64,000 nucleotides of DNA, taken from assembly GCA_902582355.1 (NCBI GenBank), contig CACHRR010000001.1, forward strand, positions 106,236 through 170,235, written 5' to 3'. A model generated the notes under the pieces. It saw nothing but the letters and a program-made list of their open reading frames with translations, ran no database searches and was not told where the DNA came from. The DNA comes from an uncultured SAR86 cluster bacterium (lineage in GTDB: Bacteria; Pseudomonadota; Gammaproteobacteria; Magnimaribacterales; D2472). This document shows positions 48,332 to 57,511 of this stretch, piece after piece. A program made the translations under genes and the position numbers. Within the stretch, counting starts at the first letter, position 1; each line of letters begins with the position of its first letter.

Positions 48332-50242
48332 ATGAGTAGTTTTGTTAGAAATTTAGTTGTATGGGTGGTCTTGGGATCACTTATGATTTATGTATTCAAT
48401 AATTTTGAAAATTCTTCTGCAAGAGAACAGATTAGTTATAGTCAATTTAAACAAGAAGTCTTGTCGGATAGAATTGCAAAAGTCGTGTATAAAGGCGATC
48501 AAATGACAATTATTGGAGATCGTTTAGATGGCTCAAAATTTGAGACTACTCATCCTATATTTAAAAGAGATGAAGTTTTAGAGAATGCAATAGAATCAAA
48601 TGGAATTATTGCAGAGTATGAAAAAATAGAGCAGCCCTCAATTTTTTCTCAGCTCCTAGTTGGCGCTTTTCCAATTATTCTTTTATTAGCAATATTTTTC
48701 TTCTTCATGCGTCAAATGCAGGGCGGCATATCGGGGAAAGGTGGACCAATGTCTTTTGGTAGAAGTAAAGCTAAGCTTATGGAGGGCGGAAAAGTTAAGA
48801 CAACATTTAAGGATGTTGCTGGATGCGAAGAAGCAAAACAAGATGTTCAAGAATTAGTTGACTTTCTTAAAGATCCAACAAAATTTCAAAAGTTAGGTGG
48901 AAAAATACCCAGAGGTGTTTTAATGGTTGGGCCTCCAGGAACAGGAAAAACTTTAATTGCAAGAGCTGTAGCTGGTGAAGCCAAAGTTCCATTTTTCACA
49001 ATATCTGGATCTGACTTTGTCGAGATGTTCGTGGGTGTAGGTGCTTCAAGAGTTAGAGATATGTTTGAACAAGCTAAAAAACAATCTCCCTGTATTGTAT
49101 TTATTGATGAAATAGATGCTGTTGGTAGACACAGAGGAGCGGGCCTTGGTGGAGGTCATGATGAAAGAGAACAAACTCTCAATCAGTTACTTGTTGAAAT
49201 GGATGGATTTGAAGGAAATGATGGCGTAATCGTAATAGCTGCCACCAATAGACCAGATGTTCTTGATCCAGCGCTTCTAAGGCCTGGAAGATTCGACAGG
49301 CAGGTTGTAGTAGATTTACCTGACATAAGAGGTAGAGAAGCTATTCTAAAGGTTCATATGAGGAAGGTTCCACTTGCCTCAGACGTAGATCCACTTGTAA
49401 TTGCAAGAGGTACTCCTGGATTTTCCGGAGCTGACCTAGCAAACCTCATTAATGAGGCTGCACTATTCGCAGCTAGATACTCTGATAAAAAAATTGATCA
49501 GTCTCATCTAGATTTAGCAAAGGATAAAATTATGATGGGTGCTGAAAGAAAGTCAATGATATTGAGTGAAGAACAAAAAAGAATTACTGCTTATCATGAA
49601 GCTGGGCACGCTATTGTTGGTAGGTTATGTCCAACTCATGATCCGGTATATAAAGTAACTATAATTCCAAGAGGTAGAGCATTAGGAGTAACAATGTTTC
49701 TGCCTGAGGAAGATACTTACATGCAAAGTAAAGAGTATCTTCTTGGTAGAATAACAACTTTATTTGGTGGAAGAATTGCAGAAAGTATTATCAATGGTAA
49801 CCAAGGTATTACAACTGGTGCTTCAAATGACATTGAGGTGGCGACAGGAATAGCTACAAATATGGTAACTAAATGGGGTTTTTCTGATGCACTAGGAACA
49901 ATTAAATATGGAGAAGATGAAGGCAGTCCATTCCTAGGTAGATCTGTTTCAAATCCTGCTCCAATTAGAAGCGATCAAACCTCAAAATTGATTGACTCGG
50001 AAGTAAAATCCATAATTGATTCGTGCTATAAAAGAGCTGAAAAATTGCTTAAAGAAAACTTAGACAAACTTAATGTTATGGCTGATGCACTTCTAAAGTA
50101 TGAAACAATTGATGCTCCTCAAATTGATGATATCATGGCTGGTGCAGTTCCTAGGGAACCAAAAGGTTGGTCTGATGATGATAAACCAAAAGGTAAGCCT
50201 AATAAAAAAACATCAATAAAAGGTGCTGCAGAAGAGTTATAA
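48332..50242 (+). CDS. ftsH: ATP-dependent zinc metalloprotease FtsH
   Basis: Membrane-anchored hexameric AAA+ protease; in E. coli it degrades LpxC, sigma-32 and misassembled membrane proteins. Two transmembrane segments (about 7-24 and 105-126) flank a periplasmic domain. AAA module: Walker A GPPGTGKT near residue 200, Walker [40 protein letters not shown]. Zinc site HEAGH near 423. 636 aa (E. coli 644). folP, normally the next gene, is missing: glmM begins 9 bases downstream. Links to the heat-shock and lipid A genes here are functional, not positional. Confidence 0.99.
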   Translation: MSSFVRNLVVWVVLGSLMIYVFNNFENSSAREQISYSQFKQEVLSDRIAKVVYKGDQMTIIGDRLDGSKFETTHPIFKRDEVLENAIESNGIIAEYEKIEQPSIFSQLLVGAFPIILLLAIFFFFMRQMQGGISGKGGPMSFGRSKAKLMEGGKVKTTFKDVAGCEEAKQDVQELVDFLKDPTKFQKLGGKIPRGVLMVGPPGTGKTLIARAVAGEAKVPFFTISGSDFVEMFVGVGASRVRDMFEQAKKQSPCIVFIDEIDAVGRHRGAGLGGGHDEREQTLNQLLVEMDGFEGNDGVIVIAATNRPDVLDPALLRPGRFDRQVVVDLPDIRGREAILKVHMRKVPLASDVDPLVIARGTPGFSGADLANLINEAALFAARYSDKKIDQSHLDLAKDKIMMGAERKSMILSEEQKRITAYHEAGHAIVGRLCPTHDPVYKVTIIPRGRALGVTMFLPEEDTYMQSKEYLLGRITTLFGGRIAESIINGNQGITTGASNDIEVATGIATNMVTKWGFSDALGTIKYGEDEGSPFLGRSVSNPAPIRSDQTSKLIDSEVKSIIDSCYKRAEKLLKENLDKLNVMADALLKYETIDAPQIDDIMAGAVPREPKGWSDDDKPKGKPNKKTSIKGAAEEL

Positions 50243-50251
50243 TCCCTTGTA

Positions 50252-51574
50252 ATGGATTTAAAATTTGGCACCGATGGTTTCAGGGGGCCCGTCGAGAATG
50301 TTATAACACCTGAGGCTTGTTTAAAAATTGGGCATGCTACTGGCACAGTCATGAAAGAGCTTGGCTGGAATACTGCTGTAATAGGCAAAGACACAAGAAT
50401 ATCTGGGTATATGCTTGAGTCTGCTCTTCAAGCTGGATTTATAGCTGCAGGGATAAATGTTCGTTTGCTTGGACCATTACCAACTCCTGGTGTTGCGTAT
50501 TTGACAAAAACATTGCGCAAACAGTTTGGAGTTGTGATTAGCGCATCTCATAATGATTTTTTAGATAATGGAATTAAAATCTTTAATGAAGATGGAGAAA
50601 AAATTTCTAGAGATATAGAAAAAAGAATTGAAAAGTATCTCAAGTCAAAATTACTTCCAGTAGAAACATCAAAAATAGGAAAGGCATACAGATTTGATGA
50701 ATCTGGACCAAGATATGTTGAGTTTTGTAAATCAACAGTTCCCTCTGATATTTCTTTTTCCTCTCTAAGAATTGTAATAGATTGTGCAAATGGGGCATGC
50801 TATAAAGTTAGTCCAGAAATATTTAAAGAATTAGGAGCAGAAGTTATAATAATAGGTAACAAACCTGATGGTTATAACATAAATCAAGACTGTGGATCTA
50901 CAAACCCTCAAATAATTAAAGATGCTGTAATAAAGCATAGAGCTGATTATGGTATTTCTTTGGACGGTGATGGTGACAGAGTCATCATAGTAGATGAAAA
51001 AGGAAATATTCTTGATGGAGATGACCTCTTATACATTCTTGCTTTTTCTAATCCTAAAAGAACTGGCCAATGGTCGGGAGTTGTAGGCACTATTATGAGT
51101 AACATAGGACTAGAGCAGAGCATCCAAAAGCTTGGTTATAAATTTGTAAGAGCTAATGTTGGGGATAAGTACGTAAGTGAAATGTTAACAAAAAAGGGAT
51201 GGCTGCTTGGCGGTGAAACGTCTGGTCATATAATCTGTAAAGATCTAGTTAGCACAGGAGATGGAACTGTTGCAGCCCTTAAAGTAATTTCATCTTTAAT
51301 GATTCTTGATAAAAAGGCTTCTGAAGTTCTATCGAACTTTATAAAAATACCTCAAATCAATAGCTCTCTTGCAGTCTCAAATAAAGATGTAATTAACGAT
51401 AAAGACATAATATCTTTTTTAAAAGAAATTGAATCAGATATTACTGTTGGAAGAGTATTAGTAAGGCCTTCTGGAACAGAAGCAAAAATCCGAATTATGG
51501 TTGAATCGAGTGAAAAAAATATAGCCAAAAAATATGCCAAAGACATTAAAAATATGATTATATCAAAAACATAA
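50252..51574 (+). CDS. glmM: Phosphoglucosamine mutase
   Basis: Converts glucosamine-6-P to glucosamine-1-P for UDP-GlcNAc, the precursor of peptidoglycan and of LpxA's substrate. Alpha-D-phosphohexomutase family: the phosphoserine loop VVISASHNDFLDNGIK is near residue 95, metal loop ISLDGDGDRVIIVD, sugar loop LLGGETSGHI, and phosphate loop RVLVRPSGTEAKIRIMVE. 440 aa (E. coli 445). Its TAA abuts the tpiA ATG. Confidence 0.98.
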   Translation: MDLKFGTDGFRGPVENVITPEACLKIGHATGTVMKELGWNTAVIGKDTRISGYMLESALQAGFIAAGINVRLLGPLPTPGVAYLTKTLRKQFGVVISASHNDFLDNGIKIFNEDGEKISRDIEKRIEKYLKSKLLPVETSKIGKAYRFDESGPRYVEFCKSTVPSDISFSSLRIVIDCANGACYKVSPEIFKELGAEVIIIGNKPDGYNINQDCGSTNPQIIKDAVIKHRADYGISLDGDGDRVIIVDEKGNILDGDDLLYILAFSNPKRTGQWSGVVGTIMSNIGLEQSIQKLGYKFVRANVGDKYVSEMLTKKGWLLGGETSGHIICKDLVSTGDGTVAALKVISSLMILDKKASEVLSNFIKIPQINSSLAVSNKDVINDKDIISFLKEIESDITVGRVLVRPSGTEAKIRIMVESSEKNIAKKYAKDIKNMIISKT

Positions 51575-52324
51575 ATGATTGTTGCTAATTGGAAGTGTAA
51601 TGGAAGCAGAGCCATGCTAGATGAGTGGGTGCGCTCATATTTAAATGAAAAAGATATCCAATTAGACAATTCTTGTCTTATTTTAATTGCACCGCCTTCA
51701 GTTTTTTTTAACGAACTCTCAGATAAAATTAGTAAAAATAACATAAACATTTTTCTATGTTCACAAGACATTGCTGGAATGACAAGAAAACATACTGGCG
51801 CAATCTCCGGTGAATTATTAATAGAAATGAACGTTGATAAATTTTGTATCGTGGGTCACTCAGAAAGAAGATTATTTTATAAAGAGGATAACCAGATTAT
51901 AAAAGATAAGGTAGTGGAATGTTTCCAAAATAAGATAAATCCTATTTTATGTGTTGGCGAGACTGAGGGAGAGAATTCACTAGCAAATACTAAAGAAATG
52001 ATTGAAAAACAGCTTAGGATTTTTGAAAATGAAAGTATTTCTGAAGGAACAACTATTGCGTATGAGCCAGTATGGGCTATAGGTACTGGAAAAACACCAA
52101 ATCCAAAAGATGTAAATGAAATCCATAAATTTATTAAAGATGTTGTACAATCCTTGTCATTAAACTCTCTTAATCCTAAAGTTTTATATGGTGGAAGTGT
52201 TTCTGAAAAAAATGCGAAACAGTTTTTTAGTGAGGAATTTGTTGATGGAGCTCTGATTGGAGGAGCATCTTTAGACGGAGCATCATTTGCAAAAATAGTA
52301 AATATTAAAAATGGAATGAAATAA
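51575..52324 (+). CDS. tpiA: Triosephosphate isomerase
   Basis: Interconverts dihydroxyacetone phosphate and glyceraldehyde 3-phosphate. Catalytic residues visible: Lys7 in MIVANWKCNG, His in FCIVGHSERRLFYKE, Glu in IAYEPVWAIGTGKTP; the phosphate-binding VLYGGSVSEKNA and GALIGGASLDGASF loops are intact. 249 aa (E. coli 255). Placement between glmM and secG follows Pseudomonas, not E. coli. It abuts glmM and is 2 bases from secG. Confidence 0.98.
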   Translation: MIVANWKCNGSRAMLDEWVRSYLNEKDIQLDNSCLILIAPPSVFFNELSDKISKNNINIFLCSQDIAGMTRKHTGAISGELLIEMNVDKFCIVGHSERRLFYKEDNQIIKDKVVECFQNKINPILCVGETEGENSLANTKEMIEKQLRIFENESISEGTTIAYEPVWAIGTGKTPNPKDVNEIHKFIKDVVQSLSLNSLNPKVLYGGSVSEKNAKQFFSEEFVDGALIGGASLDGASFAKIVNIKNGMK

Positions 52325-52326
52325 CA

Positions 52327-52638
52327 ATGATCATTATTTTAACAATTTTATGTGTTATCTCAGCAGTAATTATAATTGCTATCGTGCTTCTTCAACAAGG
52401 AAAAGGATCTGATTTAGGATCAGCATTTGGAGGAGGCTCATCTAATTCTATGTTTGGAGCATTAGGGCCTTCAAATTTTCTAGGAAAGTTAACATATGTA
52501 ATAGTTGCCTTGTGGCTGATTATGTCATTTCTTTTGGCATTCTTATTAAAAAACGAAAATACAGAAAATATTTTTGAGCTTCCAGTTATCGAAGAAGTAA
52601 TTGAGGAAGAACCTCTAGAGGAAATACCAGTAGAGTAA
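52327..52638 (+). CDS. secG: Protein translocase subunit SecG
   Basis: Auxiliary subunit of the SecYEG channel. Two hydrophobic segments (about residues 2-22 and 55-77) flank the conserved cytoplasmic loop VLLQQGKGSDLGSAFGGGSSNSMFG. 103 aa, with an acidic C-terminal tail (ending EEEPLEEIPVE). Last protein gene of the greA-ftsH-glmM-tpiA series; only five bases separate it from the oppositely oriented tRNA-Leu. Confidence 0.97.
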   Translation: MIIILTILCVISAVIIIAIVLLQQGKGSDLGSAFGGGSSNSMFGALGPSNFLGKLTYVIVALWLIMSFLLAFLLKNENTENIFELPVIEEVIEEEPLEEIPVE

Positions 52639-52643
52639 TTTGC

Positions 52644-52730
52644 TGGTGCCGAAAGCGGGACTTGAACCCGCACGAGTTTTCACTCACTAGCCCCTCAAGC
52701 TAGCGTGTCTACCAATTCCACCACTTCGGC
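52644..52730 (-). tRNA. tRNA-Leu (anticodon GAG)
   Basis: On the minus strand the 87-nt sequence opens GCCGAAGTGGTGGAATTGG and ends CTTTCGGCACCA with the CCA encoded. Anticodon stem CTAGC/GCTAG holds loop TTGAGGG, giving GAG. A long variable arm typical of class-II tRNA-Leu and a TTCAAGT T-loop are present. It resembles E. coli leuU in sequence, but that gene runs with secG whereas this one points the opposite way. Confidence 0.97.
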
Positions 52731-52741
52731 AAAAGACCGAA

Positions 52742-52747
52742 ATTATA
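52742..52747 (-). promoter_or_regulatory. -10 element for tRNA-Leu
   Basis: Read on the minus strand, a perfect TATAAT lies 11 bases upstream of the mature tRNA-Leu 5' end. No good -35 hexamer accompanies it at 16-18 bp, so the call rests on the -10 match and its position. Confidence 0.5.
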
Positions 52748-52780
52748 ACAATTTTCTAGCATATCTAATATAAATTTCAC

Positions 52781-52809
52781 TTGACCAATCTGTGTTACTT
52801 TCATAAACT
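52781..52809 (+). promoter_or_regulatory. Sigma-70 promoter for tRNA-fMet/rimP-nusA
   Basis: TTGACC (52781-52786), a 17-base spacer and TAAACT (52804-52809) make a good sigma-70 promoter. It is followed by a GC-richer stretch (TCGCTGCG) before tRNA-fMet, as expected for a stringently controlled stable-RNA promoter. Transcription would start around 52816, nine bases before the tRNA. Confidence 0.75.
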
Positions 52810-52824
52810 TCATGTTCGCTGCGT

Positions 52825-52901
<77 letters not shown>

Positions 52902-52921
52902 CAGTTATATAATATTTTGTG

Positions 52922-52940
52922 GGGCATAGGCCCTTTTTTT
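52922..52940 (+). terminator. Intrinsic terminator/attenuator between tRNA-fMet and rimP
   Basis: GGGC (52922-52925), loop ATAG, GCCC (52930-52933) and seven T residues (52934-52940) form a compact intrinsic terminator nine bases before the rimP ATG. Because no other promoter is visible between it and rimP, it probably terminates partially, setting the ratio of tRNA to downstream mRNA. Confidence 0.7.
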
Positions 52941-52949
52941 GTATGAAAA

Positions 52950-53435
52950 ATGAATAAAGAGGATTTTAAAAATATTATCGAACCAGTTGTAAAGAGAAAC
53001 AACTGTAAGTTATGGGGTATTGAAATACTAAGAGGAAAAAAAAGAATTAAATTGAGAGTTTATATTGACTCAAATAAAGATATTGATATTACAGATTGCG
53101 AGAATGTATCTAAAGATCTAAATTATGAACCTTCATTAGATATGAACTTGGGAAATGATTATATATTAGAAGTGTCAACACCAGGTATTGATAGAAAGTT
53201 TTTTAATATAAGTCAATTGAAAGACTTTATCGGAAATGAACTAGAATTTAAAACAAAAGAGATTATTAATGGAACAAGAAAATTTAATGGAAAACTTATA
53301 GAATGCGATGAGATTCACTTTTCTGTTGATGTTAAAAAGGACTTTATGAAATTTAAATTCTCAGATATTGATTTATGCAAGTTAAAACCAAATTATAATG
53401 AATTAATGAAGGAAAAAAATCATGCAAAGTATTGA
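52950..53435 (+). CDS. rimP: Ribosome maturation factor RimP
   Basis: 30S assembly factor, 161 aa. The N-terminal alpha/beta domain has LWGIEILRGKKRIKLRVYID and the conserved DITDCENVSKDLNY, then LEVSTPGIDRKF, the family signature. The C-terminal SH3-like domain starts near residue 95 (FIGNELEFKTK). The ATG at 52950 follows the terminator with no Shine-Dalgarno, and the preceding ATG at 52943 hits a stop after four codons. It overlaps nusA by 14 nt. Confidence 0.95.
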   Translation: MNKEDFKNIIEPVVKRNNCKLWGIEILRGKKRIKLRVYIDSNKDIDITDCENVSKDLNYEPSLDMNLGNDYILEVSTPGIDRKFFNISQLKDFIGNELEFKTKEIINGTRKFNGKLIECDEIHFSVDVKKDFMKFKFSDIDLCKLKPNYNELMKEKNHAKY

Positions 53436-54882
53436 AATTTTAGCGGTTGTTGATTCTGTATCAACTGAAAAAGGTTTAGATAAAGATACATTATTTAAAG
53501 CTATTGAAGTTGCAATTGCTTCTGCTTCTCAAAGACATTTTCATGAAGATGCAGACTTACATGTAATGATTGATAGAGAAACGGGTGAGTACAGCACTTA
53601 TAGAAACTGGTTAGTTTTTGATGATGGAAATGAGGAATTTCATCAAGAAACACATGTTTCTCCGAATGATAGTAATTTAGAGATTGGTGAAATATTTTCT
53701 AAGGAACAAGAGAACATTGTTTTTGGAAGAATTGAGACTCAAGCCGCAAGACAGGTAATGATGCAAAAGGTTAGAGAAGCAGAGCGTGAAAAAGTAGTAA
53801 ATCAATTTAAGTCTAAAAATAATAAACTTGTTTCCGGTTCGGTAAAAAGAGTTACAAGAGACAATATTATTGTTGATATTACGAATGAGGCAGAAGCCAT
53901 ACTACCAAGAGATAAATTAATGCCTGGAGAGATTTATAAGATCAACGATAGAATTAGAGCAGTTCTTCAGATTATAGAGATCGAAGGAAGAGGGCAACAA
54001 TTAATTTTAAACAGATCTTGTCCCGAAATGGTTACTGAATTATTTAGCATTGAAGTGCCTGAAATAAATGAAGATGTTATTGAAATTAGAGGAGTTGCAA
54101 GAGATCCTGGTTCAAGATCAAAAATAGCAGTTAAAACCAATGATGGGAGAATAGATCCAGTTGGTGCATGTGTCGGTATGAGAGGATCAAGAGTACAAGC
54201 TGTATCTTCAGAATTGGGAAATGAAAGAATCGATATCATCATATATGATGATAATCCGGCTCAATTAGTTATAAACGCTCTTTCGCCTGCCAAAGTAGAA
54301 TCAATCGTTATGGACGAAGATTCAAGATCAATGGACATTGCTGTAAATGAGGACAATCTAGCACTTGCAATTGGTGCTAGAGGCCAAAATATAAGACTTG
54401 CCTCAAAATTGGTTGGTTGGGATTTAAACATAGTAAGTAGTGAAGAGGCAGAAGCAAAGGTAAAAGTTGATGAAACAGAATTTTTAGCAAAAATCATATC
54501 AAGTTTGGATATTAAAGACATTATTGCAGAAAAAATAATTGCAGCAGGTTTTTCAACCTTTGATGATATCGCCTATGCAGATAATGAGATTTTTAAAGAT
54601 TTTATTGATTCCGAGGAAGAGATTAATAGAATCAAGTCATCAGCAGAAGATTCTGCTCTTCTAGAGGCAATGGGAGCAGTTGAGGAAGAAGAAGAAAATG
54701 TAGAATCTTTAGAGGGATTAAATCTTAGTGAAGAAAATATTCAAAAACTTTCGATAAGAGGTATAAAAAATAAAGATGATATTGCTGAACTGTCAATTGA
54801 TGAACTTCAAGAAATTATCGACCTTTCAAATGATGATGCTTCATCAATGATAATGAAAGCTAGAGAACATTGGTTTAAGTAG
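53422..54882 (+). CDS. nusA: Transcription termination/antitermination factor NusA
   Basis: RNA polymerase-binding factor for pausing, termination and antitermination. NTD residues 1-130 (EILAVVDSVSTEKGL opening), S1 domain about 135-200 (VSGSVKRVTRDNIIVDI), two KH domains about 230-345 (DPVGACVGMRGSRVQAVSSEL and LAIGARGQNIRLASKL), then two acidic helix-hairpin repeats to residue 486 as in gammaproteobacterial NusA. E. coli 495 aa. The rimP-nusA-infB order is conserved. Start chosen at 53422, matching family N-termini; it overlaps rimP by 14 nt. Confidence 0.98.
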   Translation: MQSIEILAVVDSVSTEKGLDKDTLFKAIEVAIASASQRHFHEDADLHVMIDRETGEYSTYRNWLVFDDGNEEFHQETHVSPNDSNLEIGEIFSKEQENIVFGRIETQAARQVMMQKVREAEREKVVNQFKSKNNKLVSGSVKRVTRDNIIVDITNEAEAILPRDKLMPGEIYKINDRIRAVLQIIEIEGRGQQLILNRSCPEMVTELFSIEVPEINEDVIEIRGVARDPGSRSKIAVKTNDGRIDPVGACVGMRGSRVQAVSSELGNERIDIIIYDDNPAQLVINALSPAKVESIVMDEDSRSMDIAVNEDNLALAIGARGQNIRLASKLVGWDLNIVSSEEAEAKVKVDETEFLAKIISSLDIKDIIAEKIIAAGFSTFDDIAYADNEIFKDFIDSEEEINRIKSSAEDSALLEAMGAVEEEEENVESLEGLNLSEENIQKLSIRGIKNKDDIAELSIDELQEIIDLSNDDASSMIMKAREHWFK

Positions 54883-54894
54883 AAGAGAAATATT

Positions 54895-57159
54895 TTGAAA
54901 TTAACCGTAAAAGATTTTGCAAAGACCCTAAAAATCTCAGAGACAGTTCTGATAGACAGAATGCAGAAAGCAGGTTTGAGCCATTCTAAAGATTCTGATG
55001 AAATTACACCTTCGGATAAACAAGCTCTTCTAAAATCTTTAAAAGGTACAAAGTCCCCCTCTGCAAAATCTGTAACTTCAGAGTCTGGTGTAACTGTAAC
55101 CTCTCGAGGCAAGCATTCTTCCTCATCATCAGCAAATAAAAGTTATTCAGATAATGTTGAAGCAAAGAGAGCGGCTGCTTCAGAGCAACTAAAAGAACAG
55201 CAAAATAAAAGAGAGCAACATTTAAAAATTGCAGCAAAACAAAAACAAGACCAAAAGAAAATTGTTCGTAAAAAATCCTTTGAATCACCACCACAAAAGA
55301 GAGTTGACATTAAGGACCAACTCTCAAGTGCAGTAAATGCCTACAAGAAAAAAGAAATTTCACCGGTTGACGATCAACATAAGTTTGAAGCCCCAACGGA
55401 ATTTATTAAGAAAAACATTGAAGTGCCTGAAACTATTATGATTGGTGATCTTGCAAAACTAATGTCAGTTAAGGGCGGGGAAGTTGTAAAAAATTTAATG
55501 AGTTTAGGCGTTGTTGCCACAATTAATGACTTTATTGATCAGGAAACCGCAATATTAGTTGTAGAAGAAATCGGACATAATGGAATTGCACTGAAGAAAG
55601 AGAATCTTGAAGAAGATATTGCAAATTTGATAAGTTATGAGGATGAAGCCAAAACAAGATCTCCAGTTATAACTGTAATGGGTCATGTTGACCATGGAAA
55701 AACGACATTGCTTGATTATATCAGGAAAACAAAGGTTGTTGACGGAGAAGCTGGAGGAATTACTCAGCATATTGGTGCTTATCAAGTTGAGACACCAAAA
55801 GGAAATTTAACATTTATAGATACTCCTGGACATGCAGCTTTTTCATCTATGAGAGCAAGAGGTGCAAATACGACTGATATTGTTGTCTTAGTTGTTGCAG
55901 CAAATGATGGTATTAAACCTCAAACTGAAGAAGCTATAAGTCATGCAAAAGCAGCTGGAGTATCAATCGTTGTTGCAATAAATAAAATTGATCTTGAAGG
56001 AGCTGATATTGATAAAGTTAAGGGTGATTTAGCTGCAAAAGACCTCACCCCAGAAGATTGGGGTGGAAATATTCAAATGGTTCCTGTCTCAGCCCTTAAT
56101 GGTGACGGTATTGATGATCTTTTAGAAAGGATTTCATTAGAGGCAGAAATATTAGAACTGAAAGCTCATCATGACGGAGCCGCTCAAGGAACCATAATTG
56201 AATCAGAGTTAGATAAATTTAGGGGGTCAGTTGCAACATTTTTAATCCAAAATGGAACTTTAAAAACTGGAGACTTAGTCGTATCAGGTAATGCAATGGG
56301 AAAAATTAAAAGCATTCAAAACAGTGATGGCTTAAAAATCAAAACAGCAGGGCCATCATCAGCAGTAGAGGTTTTAGGTTTAAATTCAGTCCCCAATGCT
56401 GGAGATCACTTTCAAGTTGTAAAAAATGAGAAACAAGCAAGAGAAATAGCAGAATATAGGATAACGAGGGATAAAGAAAAGAAATTGCTTAAACAGAAAG
56501 ATGAGTCTGTGGGAGATCTTTTTGAAACTTTAGGACAAGAGGCAAAAAAAGTATTAAATGTAATCATTAAGACTGATGTTGGTGGGACATGTGAAGCAAT
56601 TCTTGCAGCATTAAATGAATTAGGTACTGAAAAAGCAAAAGTAAAGATTGTTTCCAGTGGTGTTGGAGGTATAAGTGAGTCTGATGCTAATCTTGCGGTT
56701 GCAGTGGATTCTATAATAATTGGTTTTAATGTAAGGGCAGACAATACTGCTAAAAAGATAATAGAGTCTGAATCAATATCACTTAGTTACCATAGTATTA
56801 TTTATGAGCTTCTAGATGATGTAAAAGCAAGAATGAGTGGACTATTAGATCCAATAATAAAAGAAGTAATTGTTGGAACAGCCGAAGTTCTTGAGGTTTT
56901 CAATTCTCCAAAATTTGGTCAAGTTGCAGGATGTTATGTTGAAGAAGGAAATGTTCTAAGAAATAAACCAGTAAGAGTTTTAAGAGATGATATTGTAATT
57001 TTTGAGGGCGAACTTAATTCTTTGAGAAGGTTTAAAGAGGATGTCAATGAGGTAAAGAATGGTAATGAGTGTGGAATGGGCATTAAAAACTACAAAGACA
57101 TTAAGCCCGGAGATAAAATAGAGGTATTTGATAGAAAGGAAGAAACTCAGGAAATATAA
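54895..57159 (+). CDS. infB: Translation initiation factor IF-2
   Basis: GTPase placing fMet-tRNA on the 30S subunit. The N-terminal IF2_N domain (LTVKDFAKTLKISETVLIDRMQKAG) is followed by a basic helical linker, a second IF2_N (IGDLAKLMSVKGGEVVKNLM), then the G domain from about residue 258: VMGHVDHGKTTLLD, FIDTPGHAAF, INKID. Domains II, III and C2 (GQVAGCYVEEG) complete 754 aa. E. coli IF2-alpha is 890 aa; the reduction is in the linker. TTG start at 54895, with AGAAGAG upstream. The initiator tRNA it recognises is encoded in the same operon. Confidence 0.98.
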   Translation: MKLTVKDFAKTLKISETVLIDRMQKAGLSHSKDSDEITPSDKQALLKSLKGTKSPSAKSVTSESGVTVTSRGKHSSSSSANKSYSDNVEAKRAAASEQLKEQQNKREQHLKIAAKQKQDQKKIVRKKSFESPPQKRVDIKDQLSSAVNAYKKKEISPVDDQHKFEAPTEFIKKNIEVPETIMIGDLAKLMSVKGGEVVKNLMSLGVVATINDFIDQETAILVVEEIGHNGIALKKENLEEDIANLISYEDEAKTRSPVITVMGHVDHGKTTLLDYIRKTKVVDGEAGGITQHIGAYQVETPKGNLTFIDTPGHAAFSSMRARGANTTDIVVLVVAANDGIKPQTEEAISHAKAAGVSIVVAINKIDLEGADIDKVKGDLAAKDLTPEDWGGNIQMVPVSALNGDGIDDLLERISLEAEILELKAHHDGAAQGTIIESELDKFRGSVATFLIQNGTLKTGDLVVSGNAMGKIKSIQNSDGLKIKTAGPSSAVEVLGLNSVPNAGDHFQVVKNEKQAREIAEYRITRDKEKKLLKQKDESVGDLFETLGQEAKKVLNVIIKTDVGGTCEAILAALNELGTEKAKVKIVSSGVGGISESDANLAVAVDSIIIGFNVRADNTAKKIIESESISLSYHSIIYELLDDVKARMSGLLDPIIKEVIVGTAEVLEVFNSPKFGQVAGCYVEEGNVLRNKPVRVLRDDIVIFEGELNSLRRFKEDVNEVKNGNECGMGIKNYKDIKPGDKIEVFDRKEETQEI

Positions 57160-57162
57160 TAT

Positions 57163-57510
57163 ATGTCTTCCAATAGACCTGAAAAAATTGCAGATTTACT
57201 CAAAAGAGAAGTTTCATTAATCTTAAGTCAACAAGTTAAAGATCCACGATTACAAAACATTAATATTACAGCTGTGAAGGTTAGTGATGACATTGGAATC
57301 GCATATTTTTATTACACCGTAATTGGTAAATCTATTAAAAAGAATGAAAGCAAAATAGGAAACGATATACTCTCAAAACTTTCAGGAATGATTAGGTCTA
57401 AATTATCAAAAATTATAGAAATAAGAAGAGTTCCAAAGATTATATTTAAGTTTGATGAAAGTATTGAGTATAGCGAAAATATTGAAAAACTTCTAAAAAA
57501 TCTTAAATGA
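57163..57510 (+). CDS. rbfA: 30S ribosome-binding factor RbfA
   Basis: Cold-shock-related 30S maturation factor with a type-II KH fold, 115 aa. Family features: RPEKIADLLKREVSLILSQQVKDPRLQ at the N-terminus, INITAVKVSDDIGIAYFYYTV, and IRSKLSKIIEIRRVPKIIFKFDES with the characteristic kinked-helix region. E. coli RbfA is 133 aa; only the C-terminal tail is shorter. Between infB (3 bases) and truB (1 base). Confidence 0.96.
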   Translation: MSSNRPEKIADLLKREVSLILSQQVKDPRLQNINITAVKVSDDIGIAYFYYTVIGKSIKKNESKIGNDILSKLSGMIRSKLSKIIEIRRVPKIIFKFDESIEYSENIEKLLKNLK

Positions 57511-57511
57511 A

